In this document: piece by piece, positions 10,366 to 20,930 of the stretch
Position numbering within the stretch: position 1 is the stretch's first letter
Layout: each line of letters opens with the position of its first letter
Source: Euborellia annulipes
Lineage: Eukaryota > Arthropoda > Insecta > Dermaptera > Anisolabididae
NCBI GenBank assembly: GCA_023213315.1
Contig: JAKCPI010001988.1
Span: 62,001 to 126,000, forward strand
DNA length: 64,000 bases
Direction: 5' to 3'
Translations under genes and position numbers: made by a program
Notes under the pieces: generated by a model
What the model was told of the DNA's origin: nothing
Database searches by the model: none
The model's input: the letters and a program-made list of their open reading frames with translations, nothing else

Positions 10366-11038
10366 AAAAATCTGGTGTGATGAAGCGCACAGCACATCAA
10401 CTTTCTCTTACCTTCGGTAATCGAAAGTTGTGTACTGTGCTGTCACACCAGATTTTTCGTGTCGAAATATATTTAGTTCCCGATAGTACGGTCCATTTGA
10501 ATTCAGATAAAAATTTATAAGTATGGGAAAATATTTATAGTTTTGTTATCATGGCAACCATTTCTCCTATCTTTCCTATGAAACACAAGAGTAAAGTGGT
10601 GTTCAGAAGATTTCAATCGCAAAATGAGGAATATAGGGCATTTGAAAGAGCATCTAAAAAATAATTGATTTTTGAATTTTAAAAAAATCGTTGGAGCAAA
10701 TTTTGAGAAAATCGAAAAAAACTGAAAAAGTACATCAGTAAAGTACTAGTACTCTTTGGCCGATTTTGATTAAAAGCTTATTTTTTCGGTCCCGGGGGGT
10801 GTTTTACTTAAATATAAAATTTCAACCTCATAGCTCAATTCCTTCATGCTTTAAATTGAACAACACCAACACACACACCCACACACAGACAGACCATGTC
10901 GCGAAAACCACTTTTTGGATTCAGGGGACCTCAAAACGTGAAGATCCATCAAAATCTCGACATCGAATTTTTGACATGAATCCAATACTTTCTCTCTATA
11001 TATATATTACATATATACATAGGTAAGAGAAAGTAAAA
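10366..11038 (+). mobile_element. Family A element, near full length
   Basis: Complete order of parts: A run plus ATCTGGTGTGA, hairpin arms around AACTTTCTCTTACC / GGTAATCGAAAGTT, closing CACACCAGATTTTTC; body with TTATCATGGCAACC and TACATCAGTAAAGTACTAG; CA-rich microsatellite; CAGACCATGTCGCGAAAACC; GGGGACCTCAAAACGTGAAG; AATCCAATACTTTCTCTC; terminal palindrome and GGTAAGAGAAAGTAAAAA. About 670 bp, no protein. The A2, A4 (17441) and A7 (32705) copies are close in sequence, so the family has been active relatively recently. Confidence 0.8.
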
Positions 11039-11246
11039 ATAAAATCTTGTTTAGCCTCTATTATCACTTACTATATTAAAATATTTTATTTACAAATTCA
11101 TGCAAAAGATCTTTTTATAGATATTACACGAATATATGTACTGTATTACTCAGAATAAATGAATCCTGCTAAACGATGATGTTTTAAAATATTTGCATAA
11201 AGGAATTCAAATATGAGATTCGCTCAAATGTTGAAAAAACAACTTT

Positions 11247-11432
11247 GTTTTTTTAAACACTCATACCAAATACACAAAGTCTCTTCGGCAACTTAGGCCT
11301 TATAAGACTTTTACGATAACCCATTTGGTATCCAAATGCCTTGAATAAAATCATCGGACTGCCTGGGATCCGAAGCCGCGACCCTTGGTATAAAAGGCTA
11401 GCACGCTAGCAACTACAGCAAGGACCGAGGGC
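11247..11432 (-). mobile_element. S1 SINE (tRNA-derived), minus strand
   Basis: On the minus strand: head GCCCTCGGTCCTTGCTGTAG, box B-like GGGTCGCGGCTTCGGATCC, CAGGCAGTCCGATGATTTTA, the CATTTGGATACCAAATGG palindrome, TTATCGTAAAAGTC, TTGCCGAAGAGACTTTG and an A-rich 3' tail. Degraded, with the GGGTCCAGGC segment missing. Confidence 0.75.
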
Positions 11433-11929
11433 AAAAAACAACTTTAACAATGCGATTTTTTTATTAAAATTTATTTTGCCTGTTGCAATTTTTAAACTAG
11501 TTTAAAAATAATTACCAAAATTACCAAAAAATTAAATTAATAATGAAAAACTAATAATTTCTACGCGGATTTACAAGAATGAAAATTTGTTATATAAAAT
11601 AAAATTTTAATTCCGACCTTCTTCAGGACTTAAATTTTAAAACCATTGTTTTGTCCGTTATATATGATGTTTTATTGATCAAGATAATTAACAGCTTGTA
11701 CGTTTACATGTAGTACATGCATATGACTAACGCAACATCTACAGAGGACAAAACAAAACAATCAATGATTGTTGACACTTTCATGTGGTTAAAAGAATTA
11801 ACATTTCATTTTATGCAATATTTGTTTTTTCTTTTCTGCCTTAAACATTCTAGGCTTAACGAATTAATTTGATTAAATTTTTTAATTATTTTATTCACTT
11901 ATAGAATTGATAAAGGCATTTGGCGATCT

Positions 11930-12300
11930 GTTTCAATGAAGAAAGTGAATGAATATTTTTGACAGACAATTAAATAAATAAATTTTATATATTTTAACAT
12001 AACATAATTTGAACTTTGTACGAAATACTTTTTAAGTTTCATTCAAACGAAGGCATGAATTTCATGTCGGCTAATATTAACAGATGTAACGCATGCCAAC
12101 TTTACACTCAAATGGTGATGCTCAAGATTGATAATTACAATTTATTATTATTATATTATTTATTTAAATTTATTATTATTTATTTATTTAAATTATTTAA
12201 AATTTTTACTCCCAAGTTGATGTTCTCGTTCCCTAGAGTGTCGAAAAAACAATTGCAAGTTCAAAATAAATAAATAATTAATTAAATCAATAAAAAAATT
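11930..12300 (-). repeat. Dispersed repeat, copy 2 (inverted relative to 5395-5760)
   Basis: Reverse complement of the sequence at 5395-5760, with numerous substitutions and small gaps. With only two copies in view, the unit could be a low-copy transposon or a local inverted duplication 6.2 kb apart. Confidence 0.75.
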
Positions 12301-12309
12301 TTATTTGTC

Positions 12310-12950
12310 TACGATAAAAAAAAAAAAAATATTTTTTAGTTTTGGCTCTAACTATTTTATTTAAAATTCAGAACCACACACCAGATTATTTATAAACAAA
12401 TTTAGTGCTTCATTTTTCTTTTTTGATGAAATTTGGCTTTGGATCCATGAAGAGGATAAAATTAAGGAAGATTAGGACTCTTAACATCGTGGGAAAAATA
12501 TTAAATCGTCCAGTTTTTTTGAGAGCTTGCGTAATTTTATTTAAAAAAAAAATTCTTAACGGACGAGGGGCCATTTAATAATTAAAAAAATATACATTTT
12601 TTTACTAAACCTCTAATAAAGAGAATTAACGACCTGTAATGAAAGCCTATCTAAATTTTAAATTTTCAAATTTTTTAAAAGTTATAGAAGAAGAAGTTAC
12701 CTTTTAGCTTTTCCTCTCTAATTTTGATTAACAAAATCATATTTGTAATTAGCTGCGAAGACAAATATGCGCCTCGCGTATTTTATTTTATGATTTTTTT
12801 GAAAATTAATTTAAAATCATAAAGACAAAATAATTGTAATTTTTCTTTTTTTTTTTTCCATGTTAATTATCAACCGATCGAACGTACGCTACGAGTCTGA
12901 AGAATTTATATCAGTGAGAATGAACATGATTTTTTGGATTACGAGTAAAC
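12310..12950. other. AT-rich spacer
   Basis: Nothing recognised; A and T runs only. Confidence 0.5.
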
Positions 12951-12959
12951 GAAAGGCCA

Positions 12960-13460
12960 GGGGGCTACCCGACAGAGATCCTACCTAACCTAACTCAAAA
13001 TACGAACAAATTGTGTAACCCGGTCCCCACCATCAGATCAGTGGGGCCCTCGGGTTTGTCCCTGGCCTTAAGAGTATGCCGTTTATAAAATATCCAGGCT
13101 ATTCCTGAAAAAACGGAGACTCTTCCCTGTATCAGAGTTCTGAATGCGCCATCAAAAGACGTCTTTTCGGAAACACAAACAAACACAAGAACACTTGAGA
13201 ACCTGGGCTTCAATCTCTCAATCAGATCTGACCGCATCTCTTTATGAATATCGTTCATTTTAGCTCTTTGTCGGATCCTAAACTAAAAACAAATCAAGGG
13301 AACCTAACAAAACGAACTAGCTAAAGAGTAATCGGCACCTAAAGCTAATAACAACAATGTTTCCCCAACAGAGGCTTAAGATGAAAGATATTCTCGTTGA
13401 TTTTTCCACTATTAGATCCACCAGAAGAAGCTGCAGGTTCAAAAATAAAAATCCCTCTCG
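12960..13460. other. GC-richer low-repeat segment with an unrecognised minus-strand frame
   Basis: The segment is less AT-rich than its neighbours and has no copy elsewhere in the window. A minus-strand frame of 87 codons (12995-13258) has a mixed, non-low-complexity composition and starts MNDIHKEMRSDL. No family is recognised, and upstream splice or promoter signals are not clear. It may be a decayed exon, a LINE 5' part or chance. Confidence 0.25.
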
Positions 13461-13886
13461 TTGGCATGGTGCACCCTCCTCCCACTATATTTAAATTACT
13501 AAACTACAGTTTAAGGCGTGAAAATCAATTTTCTAATTAATCGAAAAGTGAATACATTTAAATTTGTTTTCGTATATAAATCACCCCTTAAGTCCTGTGT
13601 ACTAAGTTGATGATGAATCCATCGGCATATGAAGAGAGAGAGCTCTGCTCTCTCGATCGATGCAACTGGGGAGGAATTTTAATGACAAATCTATATTTTT
13701 AGAAAAAAAAAAATTTTAAATGAAACACAAATTTAATTCAATCAAGATATTAAAATCTTTAAATATAAATTTAATGAATTCAAATAAAAATGATATTAAT
13801 TTTTCATTAAAACTAAATATTATTTATGAAAATTATAATATTTTTAAAATATTAGAAGTTAAAATTTTGCTGGGACAGATCGTTGA

Positions 13887-14006
13887 GGTAATGGATATGG
13901 AGAAAATAATACACCAGCGAGTTGCTTTCCACAATTAAAATAAATTAAATTATTTTAATTGTGGAAAGCAACTCGCTGGTGTATTATTTTCTTCATATTC
14001 ATTACC
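13887..14006. repeat. Near-perfect 120-bp palindrome (58-bp arms)
   Basis: Arms 13887-13944 and 13949-14006 are reverse complements with only two G/A differences, separated by a 4-bp centre. The arm includes ATAATACACCAGCGAGTTGC and TTTCCACAATTAAAATAA. A transcript would form a 58-bp hairpin. No related sequence elsewhere in the window was seen. A small open frame ending inside the left arm is probably incidental. Confidence 0.85.
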
Positions 14007-14510
14007 TTTTAAAAATATTTATTGATTTATTAATTGATATTTAATCCTATCAGGGGTTAGCTGAAAAAAAAAACATCCTAAAAAAGTTATTTAATCCCTA
14101 ATCCCTTTTATACTCTCGCACCATGGAAAATCTTACCTTTTGTTGCCACTCCAAGTATCAAATCCCTTCCTTGAATATGAAGAGCATCCGATGACTTTCT
14201 CCTTCAACTCGGCTCGAAGTGCAATGGAGAGACACAAATCTGCAAAAGGGAACATTTATTAGAATCTCTCTCTTCCTCCTATTAAAAATAACAAATAAAA
14301 AGGATTTGGAAAAGAAAATATTTCTCATCAATAATCTATACAACTATAGTTATTATAGAAAATAATTTTAAAAAGAAAAAAATGTGTCGGGACTGGTCAA
14401 ACAGCACACAACTTTCTCTTAACTTCGGTTATAGGAAGTTAGGTTCTGTACCTGACACACCTTATTTTTTGGGTCGTCATATATTTGATTTCCGCCAATA
14501 CACTGTATTA

Positions 14511-14767
14511 TTATTTATTTATTTTTTTTTTCGTTATTAAAAAAGACTTTTTTCCCATTCACATACACATACATCGGCAACTTAGGCCATTTAAGACATT
14601 TTACAATACCAGTTAAAAGTGTTTGTAAATATATCTAATGGGGGTCCAGGCATTCTTATTTAAGCCATTTGGTATCCAAATGGCTTAAATAAAATCATCG
14701 GACTGCCTGGGATCCGAACCCTCGACCCTTGGTATACAAGGTACCGACTACACCAAGCCCGAGGGCA
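14511..14767 (-). mobile_element. S1 SINE with 13-bp target duplication, nested in family A
   Basis: Minus-strand S1: head with ctcgggcttggtgtagtcgg, box B GGGTCGAGGGTTCGGATCCC, exact palindrome AAGCCATTTGGATACCAAATGGC, GACCCCCATTAG, TAAATGGCCTAAGTTGCCGA and an A-rich tail. Flanked by ATACACTGTATTA (14498-14510) and ATATACTGTATTA (14768-14780), a one-mismatch duplication typical of LINE-mobilised SINEs. Confidence 0.85.
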
Positions 14768-14819
14768 ATATACTGTATTAGTATTGAATTCAAGATATAG
14801 AATTTATAAACATAGGAAA

Positions 14820-14995
14820 GCCGCGTGACCTGGCAACGGAAGAGAGCAATAGTCACTACAATCGTTGCGGTTAAGTGATGCCAAGCGCGGTGAAGCTTCG
14901 GGTTGGTGACTCCGACGAATCAGAGTATGGGACGTCCCACGGTCGCCATCGCTCAATTTAAAATAATTTAAAACCCTAATGGCCTCTTCTCTTTC
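14820..14995 (+). repeat. 5S rRNA-like SINE segment
   Basis: TGCGGTTAAGTGATGCCAAG, CGCGGTGAAGCTTCGGGTTG and GTGACTCCGACG follow the spacing of 5S rRNA from box A (TTAAGCA..) to the intermediate element and TGGGTGACC. It aligns closely with 36130-36260. Interpreted as a 5S-derived SINE head (SINE3-like). Ends are uncertain. Confidence 0.5.
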
Positions 14996-15435
14996 TCATA
15001 TCTTTCCAAAATCTTTTCAAAATCGTTAGAGGGAATTTTGAGAAAATCGAAAAAAAAAAAAAAAAAACTGAAAAAGTAGCCTACATCAGTAAAGTACTAG
15101 TACTTGTTAGCCGATTTTGTTTACAAGCTTATTGTCACGCCTCAGGGAGGTGATTAACCTAAATATAAAATTTCACTCTCCTAGCTTTTTTAGTATCTTG
15201 AGATATTTTGTTCACAGACAGATATACACACAGACAGACCATGTTGCGAAAACCACTTTTTCGGACTCAGGGACCTCAAAACGTGTAAATCCGTCAAAAT
15301 TTCGACATCGAATTTTTGACATGAGAAAGAAAAAGTAAAAATACTAATAGTTTGCTAATTTAAATAATTTTGTATTTTTATATTACAAGGCTATGAATGG
15401 TGGACGAGACTTATTTGAAAAACCCTAATCATGTA

Positions 15436-15475
15436 TATATATATAAAGCCCGCCAAAGGCGGGCTTTGCGACTAG
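15436..15475 (+). mobile_element. Solo Helitron 3' end
   Basis: Hairpin GCCCGCC-AAA-GGCGGGC at 15448-15464, then TTTGCGA and CTAG at 15472-15475, followed by T. This is the canonical Helitron 3' terminus and matches the end of the copy at 52268-52829. A short TA repeat precedes it, so this may be an extreme internal deletion. Confidence 0.7.
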
Positions 15476-15489
15476 TAAATATAAATCGG

Positions 15490-15595
15490 GGATGTAGATA
15501 GGTGCAAATGCAAAATCGTTAGAGCAGATTTTGAGAAAATCGAAAATAACTGAAAAACTACATCAGCAAAGTACTAGTAAACTTTGCCCGAATTT
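15490..15595 (+). repeat. Family A body fragment
   Basis: AAAATCGTTAGAGCAGATTT, TGAGAAAATCG, ACTACATCAGCAAAGTACTAG and TTTGCCCGAATTT match the centre of family A only. Confidence 0.65.
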
Positions 15596-15707
15596 ATTGT
15601 TCCTTCGAGACAGTGATGTAAAAAAAATTAACAACCTTTGATCAGCTTTCAGAAAATAATTAAAAAAGGTAAACGATTCTACGAGATCAGCATTCGATAC
15701 CCACTGC

Positions 15708-15880
15708 CAAGGGCGTAACTAGAAAATTTGGCTGGGGGGCCATGGGACCAGCCATCCTCCGGGAGGCCCGGAAGGCTCCATATTGATTCAATTTTATTGG
15801 GTCGGGGAGCTTTCTGGGGAAGAGGGAGGGGGGGGCACGAGCCTTCTGGGGGGACCAGGACCCACCTAATTACGCCCATG
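15708..15880. mobile_element. hAT-like MITE with exact 8-bp target duplication
   Basis: Starts CAAGGGCGTAACTAG and ends with the complement of CATGGGCGTAATTAG. CCCACTGC flanks it at 15700-15707 and 15881-15888. The 173-bp interior is GC-rich (GGGGGGCCATGGGACCAGCC). Overlapping open frames on both strands here are incidental. Fragments of the same family are at 2731-2789 and probably 63568-63650. Confidence 0.85.
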
Positions 15881-15889
15881 CCCACTGCA

Positions 15890-16675
15890 CGAAAAAAACG
15901 AGAGAACTGAAAGCAAAACTGATGGGAAAACTGAAGTAGCCCACACACCTTCAGTTCAGATAACTGTACAGTTTTTTACTCAGAAATTTGCACAGGAAAA
16001 TTGCGCTGTTAAACTGTGTGTGTCTGGGCAGCTTAAAATTAAGTGCGAGTTGAAATGAATCTCTTTACAATTTTTAAAGAGGCCTTTATAATGAAAATAT
16101 TCGGATATGCATTGAATAGAAAGGTGTTGTCTATGAATTGAATTGGATGGCTCAACTTGTCTGAACAAGTTTTGACTAGGCATACTATATAGGCCTAAAG
16201 CATATAATAAGCTTATAGAAAGAAATACTATATAAGCCTCAAAGCATGTTACATACATAATTGCAAAAATAATTTGATCAAAAGAAGAAATTTATTTTGG
16301 CGAGTAAATAGTAAAATTAGTTTGAAAGAGAGGGAATAAATTCTGGAAGAGAAATACAAGAGAGAGCGAGAGAGAGAGAGAGTAGACTGCTAGCAAGAGA
16401 GAGGAGAATTTGCGAGAAAGAATGATTTAAAATAAAGATGGAAAGAATGCTTCATTTCAGTAAATGAATTAGGCTAGTTTATAAAAAAAAAAAATATCTC
16501 AAGTATTATAGCAAAAATGAATTCGTTAGCTTGGCTGATCAATCGAATGTTAGATAATATTTTTATATATAAATGTAAAATATTAATTATAAATATATAT
16601 CAGTTTGCTTATTTATCTTATTTTATTTAAATTTAATCATTGATTTAAAAATAAATTGTAAAATACCTTTGAAAC
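15890..16675. other. Spacer with GA microsatellite
   Basis: AT-rich, with a (GA)n-type tract at about 16349-16383. No other feature recognised. Confidence 0.55.
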
Positions 16676-16679
16676 TAAG

Positions 16680-17085
16680 GAGCAAAGCTAAGCAATCAGC
16701 ATCGTGCCTACAGGTCCCCGCCATGTTGGATTACTGTACACGGAAAAACAACACAGACCCAAAGTAAACACTTGAACCCACTCGGGCTACTGAAAGCAGA
16801 GGTCGCCGTGCATCTCTTTATTAAGGGAATAGGGCTCCAGGGGCGACAGCTAGGCCAAGATTTTGACCAATCATAATAGATGAAACGGAATTTCAGCTGG
16901 AATTCGAGTCTAAGCTTTTTAGAGGAGGGAGAGGGGGTGATGACGTAACCTATTAATTAAAACTCCCCTCCCCCTCCACTCCCACTCCCATACCCTTTCC
17001 CGGGGTTGGCTCTGAAGCGATTATTGAAAAATGACCCACTAGCATCTTTGCTGCAACGTTCAGGATTAAACGGAGAGCCATTTTA
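16680..17085. promoter_or_regulatory. GC-richer single-copy block with YY1-like and CCAAT motifs
   Basis: Not repeated elsewhere in the window. CCCCGCCATGTTGG (16716-16729) on the minus strand reads CCAACATGGCGGGG, a good YY1/Pho-type match (AANATGGCG). TTTGACCAATCA (16862-16873) contains a CCAAT box. TCTTTATTAAGGGAATAGGG and a C-rich block at 16965-17000 follow. Motif matches alone are weak; this is a candidate regulatory element only. Confidence 0.25.
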
Positions 17086-17129
17086 ATTAAAATAAATTAA
17101 TAAAAAAAAACAAAAACAAATTAAGATCT

Positions 17130-17192
17130 ATCTTTTTTACTTTCTCTTACCTTATATATGAAATATATATAGAGAGAAAGTATTGTTTCATA
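17130..17192 (-). repeat. Solo 3' terminus of family A
   Basis: TTACTTTCTCTTACC, then an AT palindrome and AGAGAGAAAGTATTG: the terminal hairpin of family A without the body. Confidence 0.65.
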
Positions 17193-17440
17193 TTATTTTG
17201 AATAGAAAAAAATTGTAGTTTTTTTTTTTTTTTATTTAATTAGTCACTAATATTTTATCTAGAGGTACCTATATATTATTATTAATAATTTAGTAAATAA
17301 TCGTATTTTAAAGGTATTTACCAAAGGTATGTTAATTATGACATTTTCTCTCAGCTAAATAAGTATATACAGTACTATAGATTTAAAATTAAAAATTGGT
17401 TTGTATTTACGAAATAAGAATTTTAAAGATGGCTCAATAT

Positions 17441-18137
17441 TTTTACTTTCTCTTACCTATGTATATATGTAATATATATATATAGAGAGAAAGTATTGGA
17501 TTCATGTCAAAAATTCGATGTCGAGATTTTGATGGATCTTCACGTTTTGAGGTCCCCTGAATCCAAAAAAGTGGTTTTCGCGACATGGTCTGTCGTGTGT
17601 GTGTGTGTGTGGGTGGGTGGGTGGGTGGGTGGGTGGGTGTGTGTGTGTTCAATTTTAAGCATGAAGGAATTGAGCTAGGAGGATGAAATTTTATATTTAA
17701 GTTAAACACCCCCGGGACCGGAAAAATAAGCTTTTAATCAAAATCGGCCAAAGAGTACTAGTACTTTACTGATGTACTTTTTCAGTTTTTTTCGATTTTC
17801 TCAAAATTTGCTCCAACGATTTTTTTTAAATTCAAAAATCAATTATTTTTTAGATGCTCTTTAAAATGTATATTCTCATTTTGCGATTGAAATCTTCTGA
17901 AGACCACTTTACTCCTGTATTTCTTAGGGAAGAGAGGAGAAATGGTTGCCATGGTAACAAAATATAAATATTTTCCCATACTTATAAATTTTACATCTTG
18001 AATTCATATGTTCCGTACTGTCGGGAACTAAATATATGACGACACAAAAAATCTGGTGTGACAAGCACAGAACACAACTTTCGATTACCGAAGGTAAGAG
18101 AAAGTTGTGTGCTGTGCGCCAGTCACACCAGATTTTT
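17441..18137 (-). mobile_element. Family A element, full length, minus strand
   Basis: Read on the minus strand: 5' hairpin (TCTGGTGTGACTGGCGCACA ... CACACCAGATTTTTT), body, expanded microsatellite at 17592-17647 ((GT)n plus (GGGT)n on the plus strand), CAGACCATGTCGCGAAAACC, and the 3' hairpin end GGTAAGAGAAAGTAAAAA. About 697 bp. Frames on both strands through it are repeat-derived. Confidence 0.8.
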
Positions 18138-18409
18138 TCTATCATTCTTATAACAAACCCTTAGGACAAAACAGATAGTTTTTGAAAATATTGAAAATAA
18201 TATTTTATATATATATTAGGTTTGTGTCTGTGCTAACAAAATAACTTAAAAAATTTGGTGTGAGTAAGCGCACATCAGAATAAAGAATAAAGATGATGGA
18301 TTCTCAACAGAAATATACGTTTTAATTAATTCATTATTTAAAGTTTGCAATTGAAATATAGCCTATTTAAAGTGATGATTAAAAAATAATTTTTATTTTT
18401 ATCTTTTCA

Positions 18410-18540
18410 CATTCTGAGACTTTGAAACGATATTAATTATGGTATATGGCCCAGGTTCATTTATTTATCTCACTTGGTACCCTATTAAAATATTCATCAG
18501 GCTGCTTCGGATCCGAACCCACCCTAGACCTTTTTAAGTT
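18410..18540 (-). repeat. Degraded S1 SINE
   Basis: ATTCATCAGGCTGCTTCGGATCCGAACCC (18494-18522) and CCAGGTTCATTTATTT (18451-18466) match the S1 head and middle on the minus strand; the rest is decayed. Confidence 0.4.
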
Positions 18541-18814
18541 TAACAAAAAATTATTTTATCTTTAAAAATAAAATAAAGAAAATACACATTGCATTGTTTC
18601 GTGAAAAATCAATTAAAATATCTTCCAATGTCCATTTTGAACTTTCCGGTTATATTTTGCATACATTTATTTTAAATTTTATAATGAGTTCCCCTTCCCA
18701 ATTAGGGTTTGGACACCGGTGGAAACCGAAACAGGTATACCGGTTTTTTGGCTAATTTTCAAAAACCGAGAAACCGAGTTTTTCCCGAAAAACCGAATTC
18801 GGTTTTTTTTTTTA

Positions 18815-18968
18815 ATTTTTCTTCAGTATTCGGGATCGCTTTCCTTTCCAAGCGAGAAAAATTTATTTTATTTGAATTGGCTATCAATCATTTGAAATAT
18901 AATAAAAAGGGATGGGTTCTAAATGGCCTTAGATGCCGAAAAAGACTTTAAACAAATTTAAAAAAAAA
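18815..18968 (+). mobile_element. S2 SINE, 5'-truncated, inside the hAT-like element
   Basis: GATCGCTTTCC, CCAAGCGAGAAAAATTTATT, GAATTGGCTATCAATCATTT, GGGTTCTAAATGGCCTTAGA and TGCCGAAAAAGACTT with an A-rich tail match S2 copies at 44915 and 48985. Confidence 0.65.
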
Positions 18969-19039
18969 ATTATATCTATTATTATCTATAATTTTTCCCT
19001 TTTTTCCAATACTTAAATAATCTTTATATGATAATAGCG

Positions 19040-19300
19040 GAGGGGTCCCCGGGCTTGGTCTAGTTGGTAGCGTGCCTACCTTCTATACTGAACGTCGGAC
19101 CCCAGGCAGTCCAATGATTTTATTTAAGCCATTTGGATACCAAACGGCCCCCAATAGATATTATCATATATATATATAACGGTTATCGTCAAGTCTTATA
19201 TGGCCTATGTTGCCGAAAAGACTGTGTGAATGGGTGTGTGTGCATGAGTGTGAATGGGAAAAAAGTGTGCGTTTAAAAAAATAAAAAATAATAATAATTT
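19040..19300 (+). mobile_element. S1 SINE inside the hAT-like element
   Basis: GGGCTTGGTCTAGTTGGTAG (box A), AACGTCGGACCCCAGGCAG (box B region decayed), CCATTTGGATACCAAACGG, TTATCGTCAAGTCTTATATG, TTGCCGAAAAGACTGTGTG, TG-rich segment and A-rich tail. Confidence 0.8.
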
Positions 19301-19699
19301 TCTTTACATAATTAAGAAAAGGCAATGAATGGTCCGTCGGAAGGCAGGGGCGCGGTTATTAAAAAATTATTCTATTAAATATTGTTTTGAATATTTTTTT
19401 TCCTTGATTTATTTAAGGAACATTTTTTTGTTTATTAAGGTGTCCCTAGAGATAGGAATTTTGCCTCATGTATTAATATTAATACTAAGGGTCAAGGGAT
19501 CCTTTTCCGTACCAAGCCATAATATATTTCTAAATTATGTTGTATACAAGTTAATTTAACTTCCAAAAATGGTGGTCCGTTCTAAACAGATGTTGAAAAA
19601 AAACCGGTTTAAAACCGGTTTACCGGTTTTCCGCTTTGTAAAAAACCGAAAAACCGGTTTTCAAAATTTTCCGGTTTTTCCAAACCCTATTCCCAATGG

Positions 19700-20500
19700 T
19701 ATGATATATAATAATGAAATGATATATAATAAAAAAAGCTTGGATTCAATAAACCATTTAAGATTCATTAGGCAAAATATTTTTCTTTTGATGATATATG
19801 AAATTTATTAATCACACTTATGATTCAATATATCTCTTTAGGCAGGGCATTCTGTTATTTATTGTAACTTGGCAGAGAAGCTCAAACCAAAGTTTCCGCT
19901 TGTTTAAACTACGAAATTGAGTGAAAGATTAATCAAACAAGAAAAAACTTATGATATTAGTTTCTCAGCTAGAGTTACAATAAATAAATGACTTTGACAA
20001 AGAAAATGCTGAGTCTCAAATTGATTAAAATGAAAGAAAATATTTGTGACGATGTATAATAACTACAGGAAACATGTTTTTTTATTGAGACTATTAGAGA
20101 CCAAAATGATTAAATCCAGAAAACAGGAGATAAATCTTTAAATACCTCTTAAACTTTATAATACGTTTAGCATTTAAGCTAAGAGCACACTGAAACGGAC
20201 AAGCCGCAACGTAAAAATTCACCCACCATGTATAAGCTAATGACGGATTATGCGGTTTTTTACGCTGTTAGCTTTGATCAAAATCTTTAGATGTTTTTGA
20301 GAAAATAATAAAAAATAATAAGAGATAATAATCTGATTAAGCTGAAAACCGTTGGCTTTAGTTGAAGTAGTAGGAAAAATGAAATTAAATTTAATAAAAA
20401 ACACAAGGTGCTATGTAATTTTATTTATATCAATAAATATATTCCATTTGTGTTTTAATTAACTTTATCTAGAATTTTTCTAAGCCTTTTTCAGTATCTA
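19700..20500. other. AT-rich spacer
   Basis: No repeat or gene recognised. A slightly GC-richer stretch at 20180-20270 has no identified features. Confidence 0.5.
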
Positions 20501-20504
20501 AACA

Positions 20505-20930
20505 TGTAAACGAGAAATGGTTGCCATGGTAACAAAATATAAATATTTTCCCATTTTTTTTTTTTTTTTTTTTTTAAACACTTTTTTCTCACTCACACAC
20601 ATTCACACAGTCTTTTTGGCAACTTAGGCCATTTAAGACTTTTAACGATAAGCGTTATTATTTATAATATCTATTGGGGGTCCAGGCATTTCTATTTAAG
20701 CCATTTGGTATCCAAATGGCTTAAATAAAATCATGGGACTGCCTGGGGTCCGAACCCGCGATGTTCGGTATAGAAGGTAGACACGCTACCAACTAGACCA
20801 AGCCCGTAGGCTTCCCATGTTTATAAATTTTACAACTTGAATTCAAATGTCCCGTACTGTTGGGAACTAAATATATGTTGACACAAAAAATCTGGTACGA
20901 CCAGCCACACCACATTTGCTTTTCATATTT
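20505..20930 (-). mobile_element. Family A 5' half interrupted by an S1 SINE
   Basis: Minus-strand family A: GGTTGCCATGGTAACAAAAT to 20554, then after the SINE TTATAAATTTTACAACTTG, GTTGGGAACTAAATATATG and ACACAAAAAATCTGG, with a decayed 5' hairpin. The 3' half is absent. Confidence 0.7.
20555..20811 (-). mobile_element. S1 SINE, full length, 7-bp target duplication
   Basis: Complete S1 on the minus strand, with box A-like GGGCTTGGTCTAGTTGGTAG, a CGCGGGTTCGGACCCC box B, an exact AAGCCATTTGG..CCAAATGGCTT palindrome and an A tail. TTCCCAT flanks both sides (20548-20554, 20812-20818). Confidence 0.85.

Larger units (their letters stand above)
14378..15347 (+). mobile_element. Family A element disrupted by two insertions
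   Basis: The 5' hairpin is degraded (GGGACTGGTCAAACAGCACAC, with its partner ending CTGACACACC). The body resumes at 14780 (GTATTGAATTCAAGATATAG) and again at 14996 (CATATCTTTCC), and the 3' half runs to ACATGAGAAAGAAAAAGTAAAAA. The AT palindrome of the 3' end is lost. It contains an S1 SINE (14511-14767) and a 5S-like segment (14820-14995), so it is an older copy. Confidence 0.7.
18703..19689. mobile_element. hAT-like element with exact 8-bp target duplication
   Basis: TAGGGTTTGGA at the left and its exact complement at the right, each followed inward by CCGG/AACCGG-rich subterminal repeats (ACCGGTTTTT, AAAACCGG). TTCCCAAT flanks it at 18695-18702 and 19690-19697. TAGGG ends and 8-bp duplication fit hAT. 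The 987-bp interior lacks a transposase and carries an S2 SINE tail and an S1 SINE. The dense CCGGTTT repeats are typical of subterminal transposase-binding repeats. Confidence 0.85.

Noticed and set aside
12975..12992. CCTAACCTAA, complement of the insect telomere repeat
   Set aside because: Only about two units; too short to indicate telomeric DNA.
15679..15948. Frames on both strands over a GC-rich block
   Set aside because: The block is a hAT-like MITE with target duplication, not a gene.
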